From contig PGYL01000014.1 in assembly GCA_002839645.1 (NCBI GenBank), positions 1-47,155 of the forward strand: 47,155 bases of DNA. Direction: 5' to 3'. A program made the position numbers and the translations under genes. Shown here piece by piece: positions 24,823-34,221 of the stretch; positions within the stretch are counted from its first letter, which is position 1; every line of letters begins with the position of its first letter. The stretch is from Methanomicrobiales archaeon HGW-Methanomicrobiales-2 (lineage in GTDB: Archaea > Halobacteriota > Methanomicrobia > Methanomicrobiales > Methanoculleaceae). Under the pieces are notes generated by a model. The model made no database searches. It had not been told where the DNA came from and saw only the letters and a list, made by a program, of their open reading frames with translations.

Positions 24823-24882
24823 AAATGGTTATATGAGTTGCAATCATTTCTCTTATCACACTTTAGAACCACGGTGGATTTG

Positions 24883-26085
24883 ATGACCAGGAACATCAGC
24901 GTAGAAGGGCTTGACCAGATCCCGATCGAGAAGCAGCGGATTGAACTGGTGGAGCGCAAGTGCCTCGGGCACCCCGACAGCCTCGCAGACGGTATCGCAG
25001 AATCGATCAGCCGGGCACTCAGCAGATCGTACCTTGAAGAATGCGGCAGCGTCCTGCACCACAACACCGACCAGGGCGAGGTCGTTGCAGGGGAGTCGCT
25101 CCCGAAGTTCGGGGGCGGCCGGATCACAAAGCCGATCTACTTCCTCATATCGGGCCGGGCAACCCGGACCTTCAACGGCGCAAACATCCCGACAGACGCA
25201 ATCGCCGTCGAGGCGGCACGGGATTACATCAGGCAGATCCTTCCCGCCATCAACATGGACCGCGACGTCATCGTCGACTGCCGTATGGGAAAGGGGTCGA
25301 CCGACCTGCAGGACGTCTTCCGGTCCTGCGAGGGGAAGGTCCCCCGGGCGAACGACACCTCGTTTGGTGTCGGCCACGCGCCGTTCAGTGAGGCGGAGAG
25401 CATTGTCCGGGGTGTTGCTGCGTTCATCGACACCAAACTTCGCCTGAAGTATCCCGTCATCGGCCAGGACTGCAAGATCATGTGCCTGCGTGACGGCGAT
25501 GCCATCACCCTCACCATAGCGATGGCGTTCGTGGACCGCTACTGCTCGAGCATCGCCGAATATATCGAGCAGAAGAACGTCCTGACAGAACAGATTGCTC
25601 TGGTCGCAAAGCAGTTCACCACGAGAGCAGTCAATGTCGCCATCAACACCGCCGACGACCTCGAGGGCGGCAGCGTCTTCCTGACGGTCTCGGGAACCTC
25701 GGCAGAGATGGGCGACGACGGGTCCGTCGGCCGCGGCAACCGTGCGAACGGGCTGATCACCCCCAACCGCCCCATGAGCATGGAGGCGACGAGCGGCAAG
25801 AACCCGATCAACCACATCGGCAAGATCTACAACCTCCTCGCGACGCAGATAGCACAGGACTGTGTCGCGGAGGTCGACGGCATCGAGGAGATATACATCC
25901 GTATGCTCTCCCAGATCGGCTACCCGATCGACCAGCCGCACGTGGCAAGCGCCCAGGTCCTCACGAAACCAGGTGTCAGCATCAGCTCTGTTAAGCCCGA
26001 TATCGAGGGGATCATCGACGGGTGGCTGGCGAAGACCACCACCATCACCGAGAAGGTCATCAGGGGAGAACTCTCCACCTTCTGA
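24883..26085 (+). CDS. mat: S-adenosylmethionine synthetase, archaeal type
   Basis: A 400-residue archaeal methionine adenosyltransferase, which makes S-adenosylmethionine from methionine and ATP. The archaeal family's [27 protein letters not shown] and [26 protein letters not shown] sections are all present. This form is only distantly related to the bacterial MetK. The ATG at 24883 follows GGTGG and gives the conserved [10 protein letters not shown] start. A TATA-like GGTTATATG (24826-24834) lies upstream, so it probably has its own promoter despite the 60-bp gap from dacZ. Confidence 0.95.
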   Translation: MTRNISVEGLDQIPIEKQRIELVERKCLGHPDSLADGIAESISRALSRSYLEECGSVLHHNTDQGEVVAGESLPKFGGGRITKPIYFLISGRATRTFNGANIPTDAIAVEAARDYIRQILPAINMDRDVIVDCRMGKGSTDLQDVFRSCEGKVPRANDTSFGVGHAPFSEAESIVRGVAAFIDTKLRLKYPVIGQDCKIMCLRDGDAITLTIAMAFVDRYCSSIAEYIEQKNVLTEQIALVAKQFTTRAVNVAINTADDLEGGSVFLTVSGTSAEMGDDGSVGRGNRANGLITPNRPMSMEATSGKNPINHIGKIYNLLATQIAQDCVAEVDGIEEIYIRMLSQIGYPIDQPHVASAQVLTKPGVSISSVKPDIEGIIDGWLAKTTTITEKVIRGELSTF

Positions 26086-26112
26086 CCTCCTCCACCGGAG
26101 TTGTTGTAACCC

Positions 26113-27012
26113 ATGAGTAAACCAGTATCCCGGCAGCCCGGGCCCGGACCGGGGTTCGTTCGGCTCGCCATCCCGAACAAAGGCAGAATCGCCGGGCCGA
26201 TCAACGAGTTGATCGAGAAGAGCGGCCTCCATCTGGTCGACGGGGGTGAGCGGAGGCTCATCACCAAGACCCGCGACCCGAACGTAGAGATCCTCTTCGC
26301 CCGCCCGATCGATATACCGGAGTACGTGGCGAGCGGTGTTGCCGACCTCGGCATTACCGGGAGGGATATGGTCATGGAGCGGGGCTCTCTGGTCGAGCAG
26401 GTGCTCGACCTGCAGACCGGCAGGGCCACGCTCGTTGTCGCCGTGCCGGAGGAGTCAGGCATCGAGACCATCGCCGATCTTGCGGGGGCAAAGATCGCCA
26501 CCGAGTTCCCCGCAATCACCCGCGCGTTCTTTGCCGGGCACGGAATCGCCGTGACGGTGGTGACCGTCGGGGGGGCATGCGAGGCGACGCCTCATCTCGG
26601 GATCGCCGACGCTATCGTCGACCTCTCCTCTTCGGGGACGACGCTGCGGACGAACCATCTCCGCGTCATCGACGAGGTCCTCACCTCCACGACGATCCTG
26701 GTGGCCAACCCCGCCTCGCTCACGGAGAAAAGGGAGAAGGTCGACGAGATCATCCTTGCTCTCGAGAGCGTCATACGGGCGAAAGGGCAGTGTTACCTGA
26801 TGATGAACGTCCACAGGAGCGCTCTTGCCGACGTGAGAGAGGTGCTGCCCGGTCTCTCCGGCCCGACAGTGATGGACGTGGCATCCGACGAGAACCTGGT
26901 CGCCGTTCACGCCGTCGTGAAAGAGGATCGGGTCTATCAGTTGATCAACCAGTTAAAGCGGGCCGGCGCAAAAGACATATTAGTCATGCCTATCGAACGG
27001 ATCATACGCTGA
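26113..27012 (+). CDS. hisG: ATP phosphoribosyltransferase (long form)
   Basis: A 299-residue long-form HisG, first enzyme of histidine synthesis, joining ATP and PRPP. The catalytic part starts after a 16-residue lead ([17 protein letters not shown]), with [10 protein letters not shown] and [18 protein letters not shown] (PRPP loop). The C-terminal ACT-like regulatory domain (about 220-299, ending VMPIERII) allows histidine feedback and means HisZ is not needed. The start follows mat by 27 bp. It leads hisA and hisB. Confidence 0.95.
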   Translation: MSKPVSRQPGPGPGFVRLAIPNKGRIAGPINELIEKSGLHLVDGGERRLITKTRDPNVEILFARPIDIPEYVASGVADLGITGRDMVMERGSLVEQVLDLQTGRATLVVAVPEESGIETIADLAGAKIATEFPAITRAFFAGHGIAVTVVTVGGACEATPHLGIADAIVDLSSSGTTLRTNHLRVIDEVLTSTTILVANPASLTEKREKVDEIILALESVIRAKGQCYLMMNVHRSALADVREVLPGLSGPTVMDVASDENLVAVHAVVKEDRVYQLINQLKRAGAKDILVMPIERIIR

Positions 27013-27016
27013 GAGT

Positions 27017-27736
27017 ATGGAGATCTATCCTGCAGTTGATGTCCTGGACGGGCGGTGCGTGCAGCTCGTGCAGGGGCGACCGGAGGCGGCGACGGTCTAC
27101 GGTGACCCGGCCGCCTGGGCGCGCCGGTGGCTCGATGAAGGAGCAGACGGGCTCCACATCGTCAACCTCGACGGGGCGTTTGGCCGGGCGCAGAAGAACG
27201 CCGACCTGATCCGGGCCTTCACGCGCGAGACCAGCGCTTTTGTCGAACTCGGGGGCGGGATCAGGAGCGTGGATGACGCCCGGGGATGGCTCGATACCGG
27301 CATCGACCGGGTGATTCTCTCGACCCAGGCCATCAGGGTCCCCGAGACAGTCCGCAAGCTTGCCGACGAGTTCGGGAGCGAACGTGTGATGGCGGGGATC
27401 GACGCCCGGGGAGGCGAGGTGATGATCGAGGGATGGGAGCGCCCTGCCGGGAGTTACCTCTCCTGGGCGGCGCGGTTCGAGAACCTCGGCGCAGGATCGC
27501 TCCTCTACACGAACGTCGACGTAGAGGGGCTCCAGCAGGGGATCGCACTCGCACCCGTGGCGGATCTCCTCGCGAGGGTGAAAGTCCCGGTCGTCATCTC
27601 GGGCGGGATATCGAGCGCACGGGACGTCGGAGCGCTCCGGGAAGCAGGAGCGGCCGGAGCGGTGCTCGGGTCGGCTCTCTACGCGGGGAAGGTGCGACTT
27701 TCAGAGGTCCTGGAGGCGGCGCATGCGGCAGAGTGA
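27017..27736 (+). CDS. hisA: ProFAR isomerase (histidine synthesis)
   Basis: A 239-residue (beta-alpha)8 barrel. The catalytic pair is Asp 8 ([10 protein letters not shown]) and the Asp in [10 protein letters not shown]. Phosphate loops GGGIRS and ISGGISS are present. It isomerises ProFAR to PRFAR in histidine synthesis. It lies 4 bp after hisG and overlaps hisB by 14 bp. Confidence 0.95.
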   Translation: MEIYPAVDVLDGRCVQLVQGRPEAATVYGDPAAWARRWLDEGADGLHIVNLDGAFGRAQKNADLIRAFTRETSAFVELGGGIRSVDDARGWLDTGIDRVILSTQAIRVPETVRKLADEFGSERVMAGIDARGGEVMIEGWERPAGSYLSWAARFENLGAGSLLYTNVDVEGLQQGIALAPVADLLARVKVPVVISGGISSARDVGALREAGAAGAVLGSALYAGKVRLSEVLEAAHAAE

Positions 27737-28304
27737 GATCCACCGTACCACGAAAGAGACCGATATCAGCCTCTCCCTCGACCTCGACGGCACCGGGGCC
27801 GGGACCATCGGGACCGGGATACCGTTCTTCGACCACATGCTGACATCGTTTGCCCGCCACGGCAGGATAGACCTCACCGTCCGGGCGACCGGCGACATCG
27901 CGGTGGACGTCCACCACACCATCGAGGATATCGGTATCGTCCTCGGGCTAGCCCTTGCCGAAGCGGTCGGCGACGGGAGAGGGATTTCCCGGTTTGCCGA
28001 CGCCGCCGTCCCGATGGACGAGGCGCTCGCCCGGGTGGCGCTCGATGTGGGCGGTCGGGGTTACCTCGTCTTCGAGAGTGCCTTCTCGCCGGTGGGACCG
28101 GGCGGCATACCCGGCGATCTTATCGAGCACTTCTTCTACAGTCTCTGCACCAATGCCGGGATCACCGCCCACATCACGGCCGAGGGCAGGAACGACCACC
28201 ACATCTGCGAGGCGGCGTTCAAGGCGTTTGCACGGGCACTCGCGGCGGCCGTGGCGATCGACCCCTCGATAGGCGACGTGCCGAGCACCAAAGGTACGCT
28301 CTGA
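27723..28304 (+). CDS. hisB: Imidazoleglycerol-phosphate dehydratase
   Basis: A 193-residue HisB of the single-function type. The manganese-binding repeats [46 protein letters not shown] and [17 protein letters not shown] are present, including their His clusters. Length is normal. Its start overlaps hisA by 14 bp. A run of seven Ts at 28324-28330 probably ends the his transcript. Confidence 0.95.
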   Translation: MRQSEIHRTTKETDISLSLDLDGTGAGTIGTGIPFFDHMLTSFARHGRIDLTVRATGDIAVDVHHTIEDIGIVLGLALAEAVGDGRGISRFADAAVPMDEALARVALDVGGRGYLVFESAFSPVGPGGIPGDLIEHFFYSLCTNAGITAHITAEGRNDHHICEAAFKAFARALAAAVAIDPSIGDVPSTKGTL

Positions 28305-28771
28305 CCGGAAGAGAGCGAGAACCTTTTTTTAACCTGGCCCGGATTTACGGCCGCTATACCCCCGACATCTCAGCGAGAGGAGAGAGCCGTCGCCCAAAAA
28401 CCGACACATCAGCCCGGAGAGCCTGCGTTAGACGGCAGCCACCCAGTTTCATCACACCGGGGCACAACCGGGCGGAAATCGAAGATGGGGATGTCTGGCG
28501 CCTACTGTGGATACAGGCACCCAGTCTTGTAGCACGAGTATGTCCATCGAATGCCGGAAATATCAGTTGTCCGGGCAGCCATCACTCACGAGTTACGGAG
28601 TAGGGATCGCTGGAGCAAACAGTCACGGCACCTTCCACAAAGACATCAGTGGAACTATCCGGTCACCACGAAGACCCGGGGAGAAGGATTCACCGGCATG
28701 TATGCTGCCGGAATAGATTAGGGAAGGGGGCCCGGAAGCCCCCCGGTAAAAAATAAGGGAAGACAGTCGAT
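28305..28771. other. Gene-free gap between hisB and the histone gene
   Basis: About 470 bp with no gene that I can support. It contains a T7 run (28324-28330) that suits a hisB terminator, and a GC-rich hairpin GGGGGC/GCCCCC (28727-28744) near the end of the convergent histone gene. A 69-residue reading frame at 28507-28716 has no recognisable feature and no ribosome site. The space could hold a small RNA, but nothing proves one. Confidence 0.5.
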
Positions 28772-28978
28772 TTACGCGGACTTAACCGCGAGATCGACGT
28801 CTTCTGCCTTGATCGTCTTGCGTCCCGCGTGCTGGGCAAGCCTGTTGGCTTCCTTGGTCAGCTCAGCGATATACGCCTCAGCCTTGGTAACCAGTGCGGC
28901 AGCAGCGTCGCTGCCGACTCTCTCAGCACCATTCTTCTTTGCGATACGTACAACCGCAGCAATAGGTAGATCTGCCAT
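28772..28978 (-). CDS. hmf: Archaeal histone
   Basis: A 68-residue one-domain archaeal histone. The fold order (short helix PIAAVVRIAKKNG, long central helix, last helix) and the conserved end RKTIKAEDVDLAVKSA match the HMf family, which dimerises and wraps DNA. The TATA element is TTTAAATATTAA on the minus strand (29013-29024), and GAGGTGG (28988-28994) is the ribosome site, about 10 nt before the ATG. The strong promoter fits an abundant protein. Confidence 0.96.
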   Translation of the reverse strand: MADLPIAAVVRIAKKNGAERVGSDAAAALVTKAEAYIAELTKEANRLAQHAGRKTIKAEDVDLAVKSA

Positions 28979-29012
28979 AATTTACTTCCACCTCTAAAAA
29001 GAAGTGTCTGAG

Positions 29013-29024
29013 TTAATATTTAAA
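29013..29024 (-). promoter_or_regulatory. TATA box of the histone gene
   Basis: On the minus strand the sequence reads CGTTTAAATATTAACT, a strong TATA element about 35-45 bp before the ATG, followed by the ribosome site GAGGTGG. Confidence 0.6.
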
Positions 29025-29164
29025 CGTTTCGGGATTATCTCGGAAATTTGCGTTTTTATTCCCTATCGAGGTTACATCCGGACACGGCACCCCATTACCC
29101 GGCAGAGAATCGTGCCGATTGAAAAGCGTCAGACATCTGGCTGTTTCAGCAATAGAGCCATAAT

Positions 29165-29926
29165 TCAGGTTTTTCTGGACTCGGCCAATGATTTCGTCAG
29201 CATTACTGCATTCGTATAATTTGCAGAGGCGCGCGACGTATCCACGAAAATTCTATCGATATTTACCACCGGAGCACCGTGCCCGGCCCCCGCTCCGAGG
29301 AACGTGAGCGTACGGAAGATCAGGTTCCCCGAGATCCCGTCGGGAGCCACGACCATCCCGTAGCGCCTGGCTGCCTCCTCGATCAGGATCTCGGTGTGCT
29401 CCGCACCGGTCAGGCGGGCAACGAGCTCGGCATCCGCCATTGTCCGGTCGACGACCGGGTGCCGCCCGAGATCCCCGAGCCGTCCTCCCGAGAGGATCGC
29501 CACCCCCCCGGCGAGGCCGAAACTCCGGGCGATATTCCGGCCATGTCCGACGAGCCGCACCTTCTCCTCGACGGTCCAGCCCTCGTCGACCCCAACCGGG
29601 GCAAGGAGAAAGAGATGCCCGTCGGCAGTCTCAAGAAGGGCGATCCGCTCCAGGTGATCGAGACCTGCGGCTGTTTTGAGGGCTTTCAGGGTGGAAGACG
29701 CAGGCAGGGTGCCCCTGATGGCGGCATCTATCCTGCCGGCATAAAGAGCCTCGATAAGGGCGACTTCCGGCTCCTCGGCCTCAACGACGGTCACCCCATC
29801 ACCAAACGAACCGGCAGTCCCCGGGAAGGAAAAAAGGATAAGGTCAACCTCACGGCCGACCGCCCGGACGGTCGAGAGGATCCCTGCATCAGGAGATGCC
29901 GCACCAAGCCCGACCGTTACCGGCAT
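29165..29926 (-). CDS. mtxX: Methanogenesis marker protein 4 (MtxX family)
   Basis: A 253-residue protein of the MtxX family, one of the proteins found across methanogens, related in fold to phosphotransacetylase. The sections VTVGLGAASPDAG, the AAIRGTLPASSTLKAL loop, ILSGGRLGDLGRHPVVDRT and VAPDGISGNLIFRTL are typical. Its precise role is unknown. It overlaps the end of the marker 2 gene by 10 bp, so the two are one operon. Confidence 0.88.
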   Translation of the reverse strand: MPVTVGLGAASPDAGILSTVRAVGREVDLILFSFPGTAGSFGDGVTVVEAEEPEVALIEALYAGRIDAAIRGTLPASSTLKALKTAAGLDHLERIALLETADGHLFLLAPVGVDEGWTVEEKVRLVGHGRNIARSFGLAGGVAILSGGRLGDLGRHPVVDRTMADAELVARLTGAEHTEILIEEAARRYGMVVAPDGISGNLIFRTLTFLGAGAGHGAPVVNIDRIFVDTSRASANYTNAVMLTKSLAESRKT

Positions 29927-30927
29927 GCCCCGCCTTCAGTGAAGATCCGCATGATGCCGTTCTGGTCCAGGTCAAAGACCTGCGTCTCCCGGCCCAGGTG
30001 CCTGACGGTCAGTTTCCGGCTCCCGTTAACCTCACCGATGGAGGCAGCGGTGATGCCGACATCTGCAAACCGGTGACAGACCTCCTCGACGTTCTCCTCC
30101 TTCACCGTCAGGATGAATCCCATGCCGGGATACATGCGCACCCATTGGTCGAAGGGAAGACCAATCGCGTTGAGATCCGGCCGGGGTATCGCCTCAAGAT
30201 CGAGCACCGCACCCTTCCCGCTCACCTCAAGGAGCATACCGAGGGTCCCGATCACACCCGGGTTGCTGATATCCTTGCCGGCCGTCACCAGGCGGTCCTT
30301 GCCCAGATCCTCCATCACCCGGATCTGGGCCCGCACCACCTCCGCCGACTTCATCGTGACCGAGTCCCAGTTGAAGCAGCTTGACGGATGTACCCGGCCG
30401 TCGAGGTCTATCGCCGCAATCACCCGGTCACCCTCCTCTGCCGTATTCGAAAAGATCAGCTGGTCCATCCTGGCCGTCCCGAGGATCGCCACATCCACAA
30501 CGCTGTAGGGCGTCTCCGGGTGCAGGTGCCCGCCCACGATCGGAACGCCGAACTGCGCGGATGCGGCGACCATGCCCCGGGTCACCTCGTCGCGGATCCG
30601 GTCGTTCGTGACGGAGAGGATATCGACCAGCGCAACAGGTCTTCCCCCCATGGCAGCGATGTCGTGAACGTTCACGAGCACGGCACAGTACCCTGCCCAG
30701 AACGGATCCGCCTCCATCAGCTTGCTCCAGATACCGTCCGCCGCAAGCAGCAGCGCATCCTCTCCGTTATGCCGGATGACCGCAGCATCCTCACCGAACG
30801 AAGCGATAACATCGGGGCTCTCCATCCGGAGAGACCGGACCATATTCCCGATCGCCTTCTTCCGGGTAACGCCCTCGTATTCCCTGACGGCCTGTGCTAC
30901 CGTATCGGTGGAGCAATCCTTCACCAC
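29917..30927 (-). CDS. Methanogenesis marker protein 2 (AIR synthase-like)
   Basis: A 336-residue protein of the methanogen marker 2 family, built like AIR synthase, ThiL and SelD (ATP-dependent enzymes of the PurM fold). FGEDAAVI, LLLAADGIW, VNVHDIAAMGG and GGHLHPETPYS are the family's ATP- and metal-binding elements. The substrate is unknown. Starts on tandem GTG codons (30927). It is the first gene of a pair with marker 4 and has a divergent neighbour (rfcL), with AT-rich promoter DNA between them. Confidence 0.88.
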   Translation of the reverse strand: MVKDCSTDTVAQAVREYEGVTRKKAIGNMVRSLRMESPDVIASFGEDAAVIRHNGEDALLLAADGIWSKLMEADPFWAGYCAVLVNVHDIAAMGGRPVALVDILSVTNDRIRDEVTRGMVAASAQFGVPIVGGHLHPETPYSVVDVAILGTARMDQLIFSNTAEEGDRVIAAIDLDGRVHPSSCFNWDSVTMKSAEVVRAQIRVMEDLGKDRLVTAGKDISNPGVIGTLGMLLEVSGKGAVLDLEAIPRPDLNAIGLPFDQWVRMYPGMGFILTVKEENVEEVCHRFADVGITAASIGEVNGSRKLTVRHLGRETQVFDLDQNGIMRIFTEGGACR

Positions 30928-31177
30928 AAGAACACCAACACTCCACGTTTCTTTATGGTATTCAGCCTCATCAGAGATAATGTATTTGATTCACCGGTAT
31001 TATGCACTCTGTTCCGGACACCGATCCCGGCAGGGGAGGGCAGCCCGGCACCGATCGGGAAGGGGGTCCGCGAGGCATCCGGCCGGGGTAAGCGGGGTTC
31101 TCCCGCCGGGTGTCGCGGGACCTCTGTGCGTACGCGCCGGGGTGGTATTTTTGATACACCGCGTCGAATAGATCGAT

Positions 31178-32542
31178 ATGGACTGGGTGGAAAAGTACAG
31201 GCCTCAGCATCTCCAGGACGTTGTGGGGAACTCCGGCGCCGTCAGGCAGATGTACGAGTGGGCGCAGGACTGGTCGCGGCAGAAAAAGCCGTTGATCCTG
31301 TACGGGAAACCCGGTATCGGCAAGACCTCAAGCGCTCACGCCCTTGCAAACGACATGAACTGGGAGGTGGTGGAGTTGAACGCCTCCGACCAGCGGACCA
31401 AACTGGCCCTTGAGAGGGTGGCGGGCGCAGGTTCCACCACGGCCAGTCTCACCGGTGCGAGCCGTAAACTCATCCTGCTCGATGAGGCCGACAACCTGCA
31501 CGGGCAGGCGGACCGGGGCGGGGCGAAGGCAATCGTGGAGATCATCGCAGCGTCGCAACAGCCGATCATCCTGATTGCAAACGACTACTACTCCCTCTCA
31601 AGGGACCTCAAAGCGGCCACGGAGCCGGTGCAGTTCCGGGCGCTCCAGGCCCGCTCGATAGTCCCCCGCCTCCGCCAGATCTGTGCCGCAGAGAGCGTGA
31701 CGTGCGATCCTTCCACCCTCGATGCAATCGCCGAACGCGCCGGCGGAGATATGCGGGCCGCGGTGAACATGCTCTACGCGGCGGCAATCGGGAAGGAGCA
31801 CCTTCTCGCCGGTGACGTCCACACCTCTGCAAAGGACGAGCGGTCCACCATCTTCGAACTCGTTGGGGGGGTTTTTAAGGGGCGGCGGGATGCCGACCTG
31901 CTCCGCATGGCGGTGGAGGTCGAAGATACCCCGGATGCCATCGAACAGTGGCTTGAAGGGAGCCTTGACAACATGCCCGACCTCGCCTCCCGGGCGAAGG
32001 GCTACGCCTGCCTCTCAAGGGCCGACGAGTACATCGGCCGGACCTACCGGCGGCAGTATTACACCCTCTGGCGGTACGCGAGCGCAGTCATGCTCATCGG
32101 CGTCGCCGACGCCGCCGGCGGGCACGGCATCCACAGCCGCATCATGCCGCCGTCACGCTGGCAGAAGATGGGGGCGTCGAAGAAGCAGAAGGCGGTCAGG
32201 GCAGGGCTGACCCGGAAGCTCAGCGATATGACGCATATCCCCGAGGACGCCCTGCGCGAAGACTTCTTCACCGCGATCAGCATCCTCGTCGAGCAGGACC
32301 CGGCCGGATACGTCCGGGAGTTCGAGCTCGACGCCGACGAACTGAACCTCTTCATCCACGACAGGGCCCGGGCAACAAAAGTGGTCAAAGACGTGGCAAA
32401 AGAGGAGAAAGCGAAGGAGAAGAAGGCCTCCGGAAAAGAGAAGGCACCGGGCAGAAGCAGGAAGCCCGAAGACGACGACCCTGCCGGTGATGCCGGGGAG
32501 ATGCGGCAGGACCTCCCTCAGGGCCAGGCGACACTCTTCTAA
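31178..32542 (+). CDS. rfcL: Replication factor C large subunit
   Basis: A 454-residue clamp-loader subunit that with the small RFC subunit opens PCNA on DNA. Walker A is GKPGIGKT (43-50), Walker [10 protein letters not shown], and the short starting [18 protein letters not shown] is typical. The C-terminal tail is Lys/Glu-rich and disordered and ends QATLF, like the PCNA-binding (PIP) peptide seen in archaeal RfcL. A TATA-like TATTTTTGATA (31146-31156) lies upstream. The stop overlaps the convergent UPF0146 gene by 4 bp. Confidence 0.95.
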   Translation: MDWVEKYRPQHLQDVVGNSGAVRQMYEWAQDWSRQKKPLILYGKPGIGKTSSAHALANDMNWEVVELNASDQRTKLALERVAGAGSTTASLTGASRKLILLDEADNLHGQADRGGAKAIVEIIAASQQPIILIANDYYSLSRDLKAATEPVQFRALQARSIVPRLRQICAAESVTCDPSTLDAIAERAGGDMRAAVNMLYAAAIGKEHLLAGDVHTSAKDERSTIFELVGGVFKGRRDADLLRMAVEVEDTPDAIEQWLEGSLDNMPDLASRAKGYACLSRADEYIGRTYRRQYYTLWRYASAVMLIGVADAAGGHGIHSRIMPPSRWQKMGASKKQKAVRAGLTRKLSDMTHIPEDALREDFFTAISILVEQDPAGYVREFELDADELNLFIHDRARATKVVKDVAKEEKAKEKKASGKEKAPGRSRKPEDDDPAGDAGEMRQDLPQGQATLF

Positions 32543-32943
32543 GGACGGCGGCGGTAGCGGTGGAGAAGGACGGGGCCGCAGTCCACAACCTCACCGCCGT
32601 CCTCGTAGATCTCACACCCCAGGTGATAGACTAGAAGGTCGCTGTTGACCCGGTCGGCAAGTGCCATCAGCGGCGGAACCATCTCCACACCGGGGCGCAC
32701 GGCGTAGATCAGGTCCGCGCCCGCATACAGCCGGAGATCCGGCTCGAAGATATCGTCGGTCACTACAGTAAGTCCGTCGTGCCGGATGCCGGGCCGGATA
32801 TCGGTGCAGAGCATAAGGCCGCCGGCGGACGCGATCACCCGTGCGGCAACGGGATTGTTGCCGATGCCCACTTCCACGGCCTGCCGGTAACGACCGGCGA
32901 TATACTCCCCCACACTCTGTTCAATATGTTTATACCGACACAT
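32539..32943 (-). CDS. UPF0146 family protein
   Basis: A 134-residue protein of the archaeal UPF0146 family. The [17 protein letters not shown] and LMLCTDIRP sections look like a Rossmann fold similar to methyltransferases, but without a clear catalytic residue. Function unknown. It is divergent from the archaemetzincin gene, with only 17 bp between the two ATGs, and convergent with rfcL. Confidence 0.85.
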   Translation of the reverse strand: MCRYKHIEQSVGEYIAGRYRQAVEVGIGNNPVAARVIASAGGLMLCTDIRPGIRHDGLTVVTDDIFEPDLRLYAGADLIYAVRPGVEMVPPLMALADRVNSDLLVYHLGCEIYEDGGEVVDCGPVLLHRYRRRP

Positions 32944-32963
32944 TACCCAGAGATTAGGTAATG
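32941..32963. promoter_or_regulatory. Inverted repeat joining two divergent start codons
   Basis: CATTACC (32941-32947) and GGTAATG (32957-32963) are a perfect 7-bp inverted repeat, and each arm contains the ATG of one gene (UPF0146 left, archaemetzincin right). The 17 bp between the ATGs cannot hold two standard promoters, so each TATA element must lie in the other gene's first codons; TGTTTATAC (32928-32936) is the candidate for archaemetzincin. Confidence 0.6.
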
Positions 32964-33500
32964 GGCATCAATATTCTTTGGGACCAGCAGGCACCGGAAG
33001 GTATCGAGCTTCCGGTCGCACGGATGATCGCGATGATCCTCGGGAGAGAGACCGGGCTCGTCGAATATCCGTTTCTCATCGACGGCTACGACCGGAACCG
33101 CAACCAGCACGATGCTCAAACCATTCTGGACCGCCTGCAGGATACCCTCACCCGCAGGTACGAGATTAGTGGCCCCCTGCTGCTCGTCACCTGTAAAGAC
33201 CTCTACGTCAACGGGTGCGACTTCGTCTTCGGCCTCGCGAGGCCGACAAGCGGCGTCGCCGTCGTCTCGACCGCCCGCTTCGGGAACGGTTACTACGGCA
33301 GGAAGCCGGACGACACCGACCTGATCGACCGGGCGGCAAAAGAGGGAGCGCACGAACTCGGGCACCTCCTCGGGCTCGGGCACTGCGGCAACCCTGAGTG
33401 CGTCATGTTCCGGCCGCGGACGCTCGACGAACTGGACCGGAAGAGGAAGATGCTCTGCCCGGCCTGCAGGGAGGCACTCGCGCTCGGGATCGAGAATTGA
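32961..33500 (+). CDS. amzA: Archaemetzincin family zinc metalloprotease
   Basis: A 179-residue archaemetzincin. The zinc site is HELGHLLGLGH (His 131, 135, 141, Glu 132), followed by CGNPECVMF with the Met turn (Met 149) and CPAC (166-169), whose four Cys bind a second zinc in the known structures. Length is normal for the archaeal form. Substrates are not known. The gene starts within an inverted repeat shared with the divergent UPF0146 gene and probably has almost no leader. Confidence 0.92.
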   Translation: MGINILWDQQAPEGIELPVARMIAMILGRETGLVEYPFLIDGYDRNRNQHDAQTILDRLQDTLTRRYEISGPLLLVTCKDLYVNGCDFVFGLARPTSGVAVVSTARFGNGYYGRKPDDTDLIDRAAKEGAHELGHLLGLGHCGNPECVMFRPRTLDELDRKRKMLCPACREALALGIEN

Positions 33501-33668
33501 CTGCGAATTTCGGGCCCCTTCCCCCACGACGAGCCTCTGCGGCCGCTCCATGATGGCGACCGCTATCGCCGCCGGGAGCGTCTCCCGGTGCTCCAGGGGG
33601 GAACGGTGTGGGCCCGGCAAGACAAAAGTATTAAACGAACGCTTCGGGATACTTAGGAGTGAATAACC
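33501..33668. other. Gap with hairpin and promoter before the stress-protein operon
   Basis: A perfect 7-bp hairpin, CCGGGAG/CTCCCGG, stands at 33572-33588. After it, AAAGTATTAAACGA (33626-33639) is an AT-rich TATA-like stretch, and AGGAGTG (33656-33662) is the ribosome site of the next gene. A reading frame on the minus strand crosses the gap but has no recognisable feature. Confidence 0.5.
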
Positions 33669-34211
33669 ATGGGATACTCATCTGCCCTGATCCAGCGAAA
33701 GTACAAAGACATCGTCGGGAAGCGCTACGAGTCGGTCCTCAAGGAGTACGGTGAGTTCCTGCTGACCGAGGAGGAACTGTTCGTCCCGGAGGTCCGGTCC
33801 ATCCTGGTGCCGCTGGATCTCTTTGTCCACGGCATCACCGACGAGGCCATCGATGTCCTTTCTGCCTATAACGCTACCATCTCACTCGCCTACATCACCG
33901 ACGCCGGGGTGCTCGAACTCCTCGGGCAGACGCTCGACCGGTCATCGGCGGAGGAGTTCCGGGCAAAGAAGGAAGAGTACGGCCGGCAACTCCTCGAACA
34001 GACCGCGGCAAAACTCGAAGAGCACGGTCTCTCAACCCAGACGCGGATGTTTGTCGGGCATACGGGCGACGATGTCGTCCGGATGGCGAAAAACTATGAT
34101 ATGGTCGCGCTCTCCCGACGCTATGCCGATGGAGAATCGGCCGATCTCTCCATCAGTCCGACCGTCCTGCGGATCTGCCAGCGGGTGGAGACCCCCGCGC
34201 TCATCTACTGA
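33669..34211 (+). CDS. Universal stress protein family member
   Basis: A 180-residue protein with one UspA-like domain. About 40 residues precede the usual beta strand IRSILVPLDLFV; the rest carries the AYITDAG strand and ends with VETPALIY, where Usp proteins have their last strand. The GxxG...G(S/T) ATP loop is not clear (VALSRRYADGESADLSISPTV). It may bind nucleotide weakly or not at all. It is the first gene of a cluster of three with a transporter and a second Usp gene. Confidence 0.78.
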   Translation: MGYSSALIQRKYKDIVGKRYESVLKEYGEFLLTEEELFVPEVRSILVPLDLFVHGITDEAIDVLSAYNATISLAYITDAGVLELLGQTLDRSSAEEFRAKKEEYGRQLLEQTAAKLEEHGLSTQTRMFVGHTGDDVVRMAKNYDMVALSRRYADGESADLSISPTVLRICQRVETPALIY

Positions 34212-34221
34212 ACGGTGATCG

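Noticed and set aside
28507-28716. A 69-residue reading frame between hisB and the histone gene
   Set aside because: No ribosome site, no recognisable feature and atypical composition.
32943-33620. A 225-residue minus-strand frame opposite archaemetzincin
   Set aside because: It is antisense to the HELGHLLGLGH gene. The stretch near 33500-33610 reads like protein but is not recognisable.
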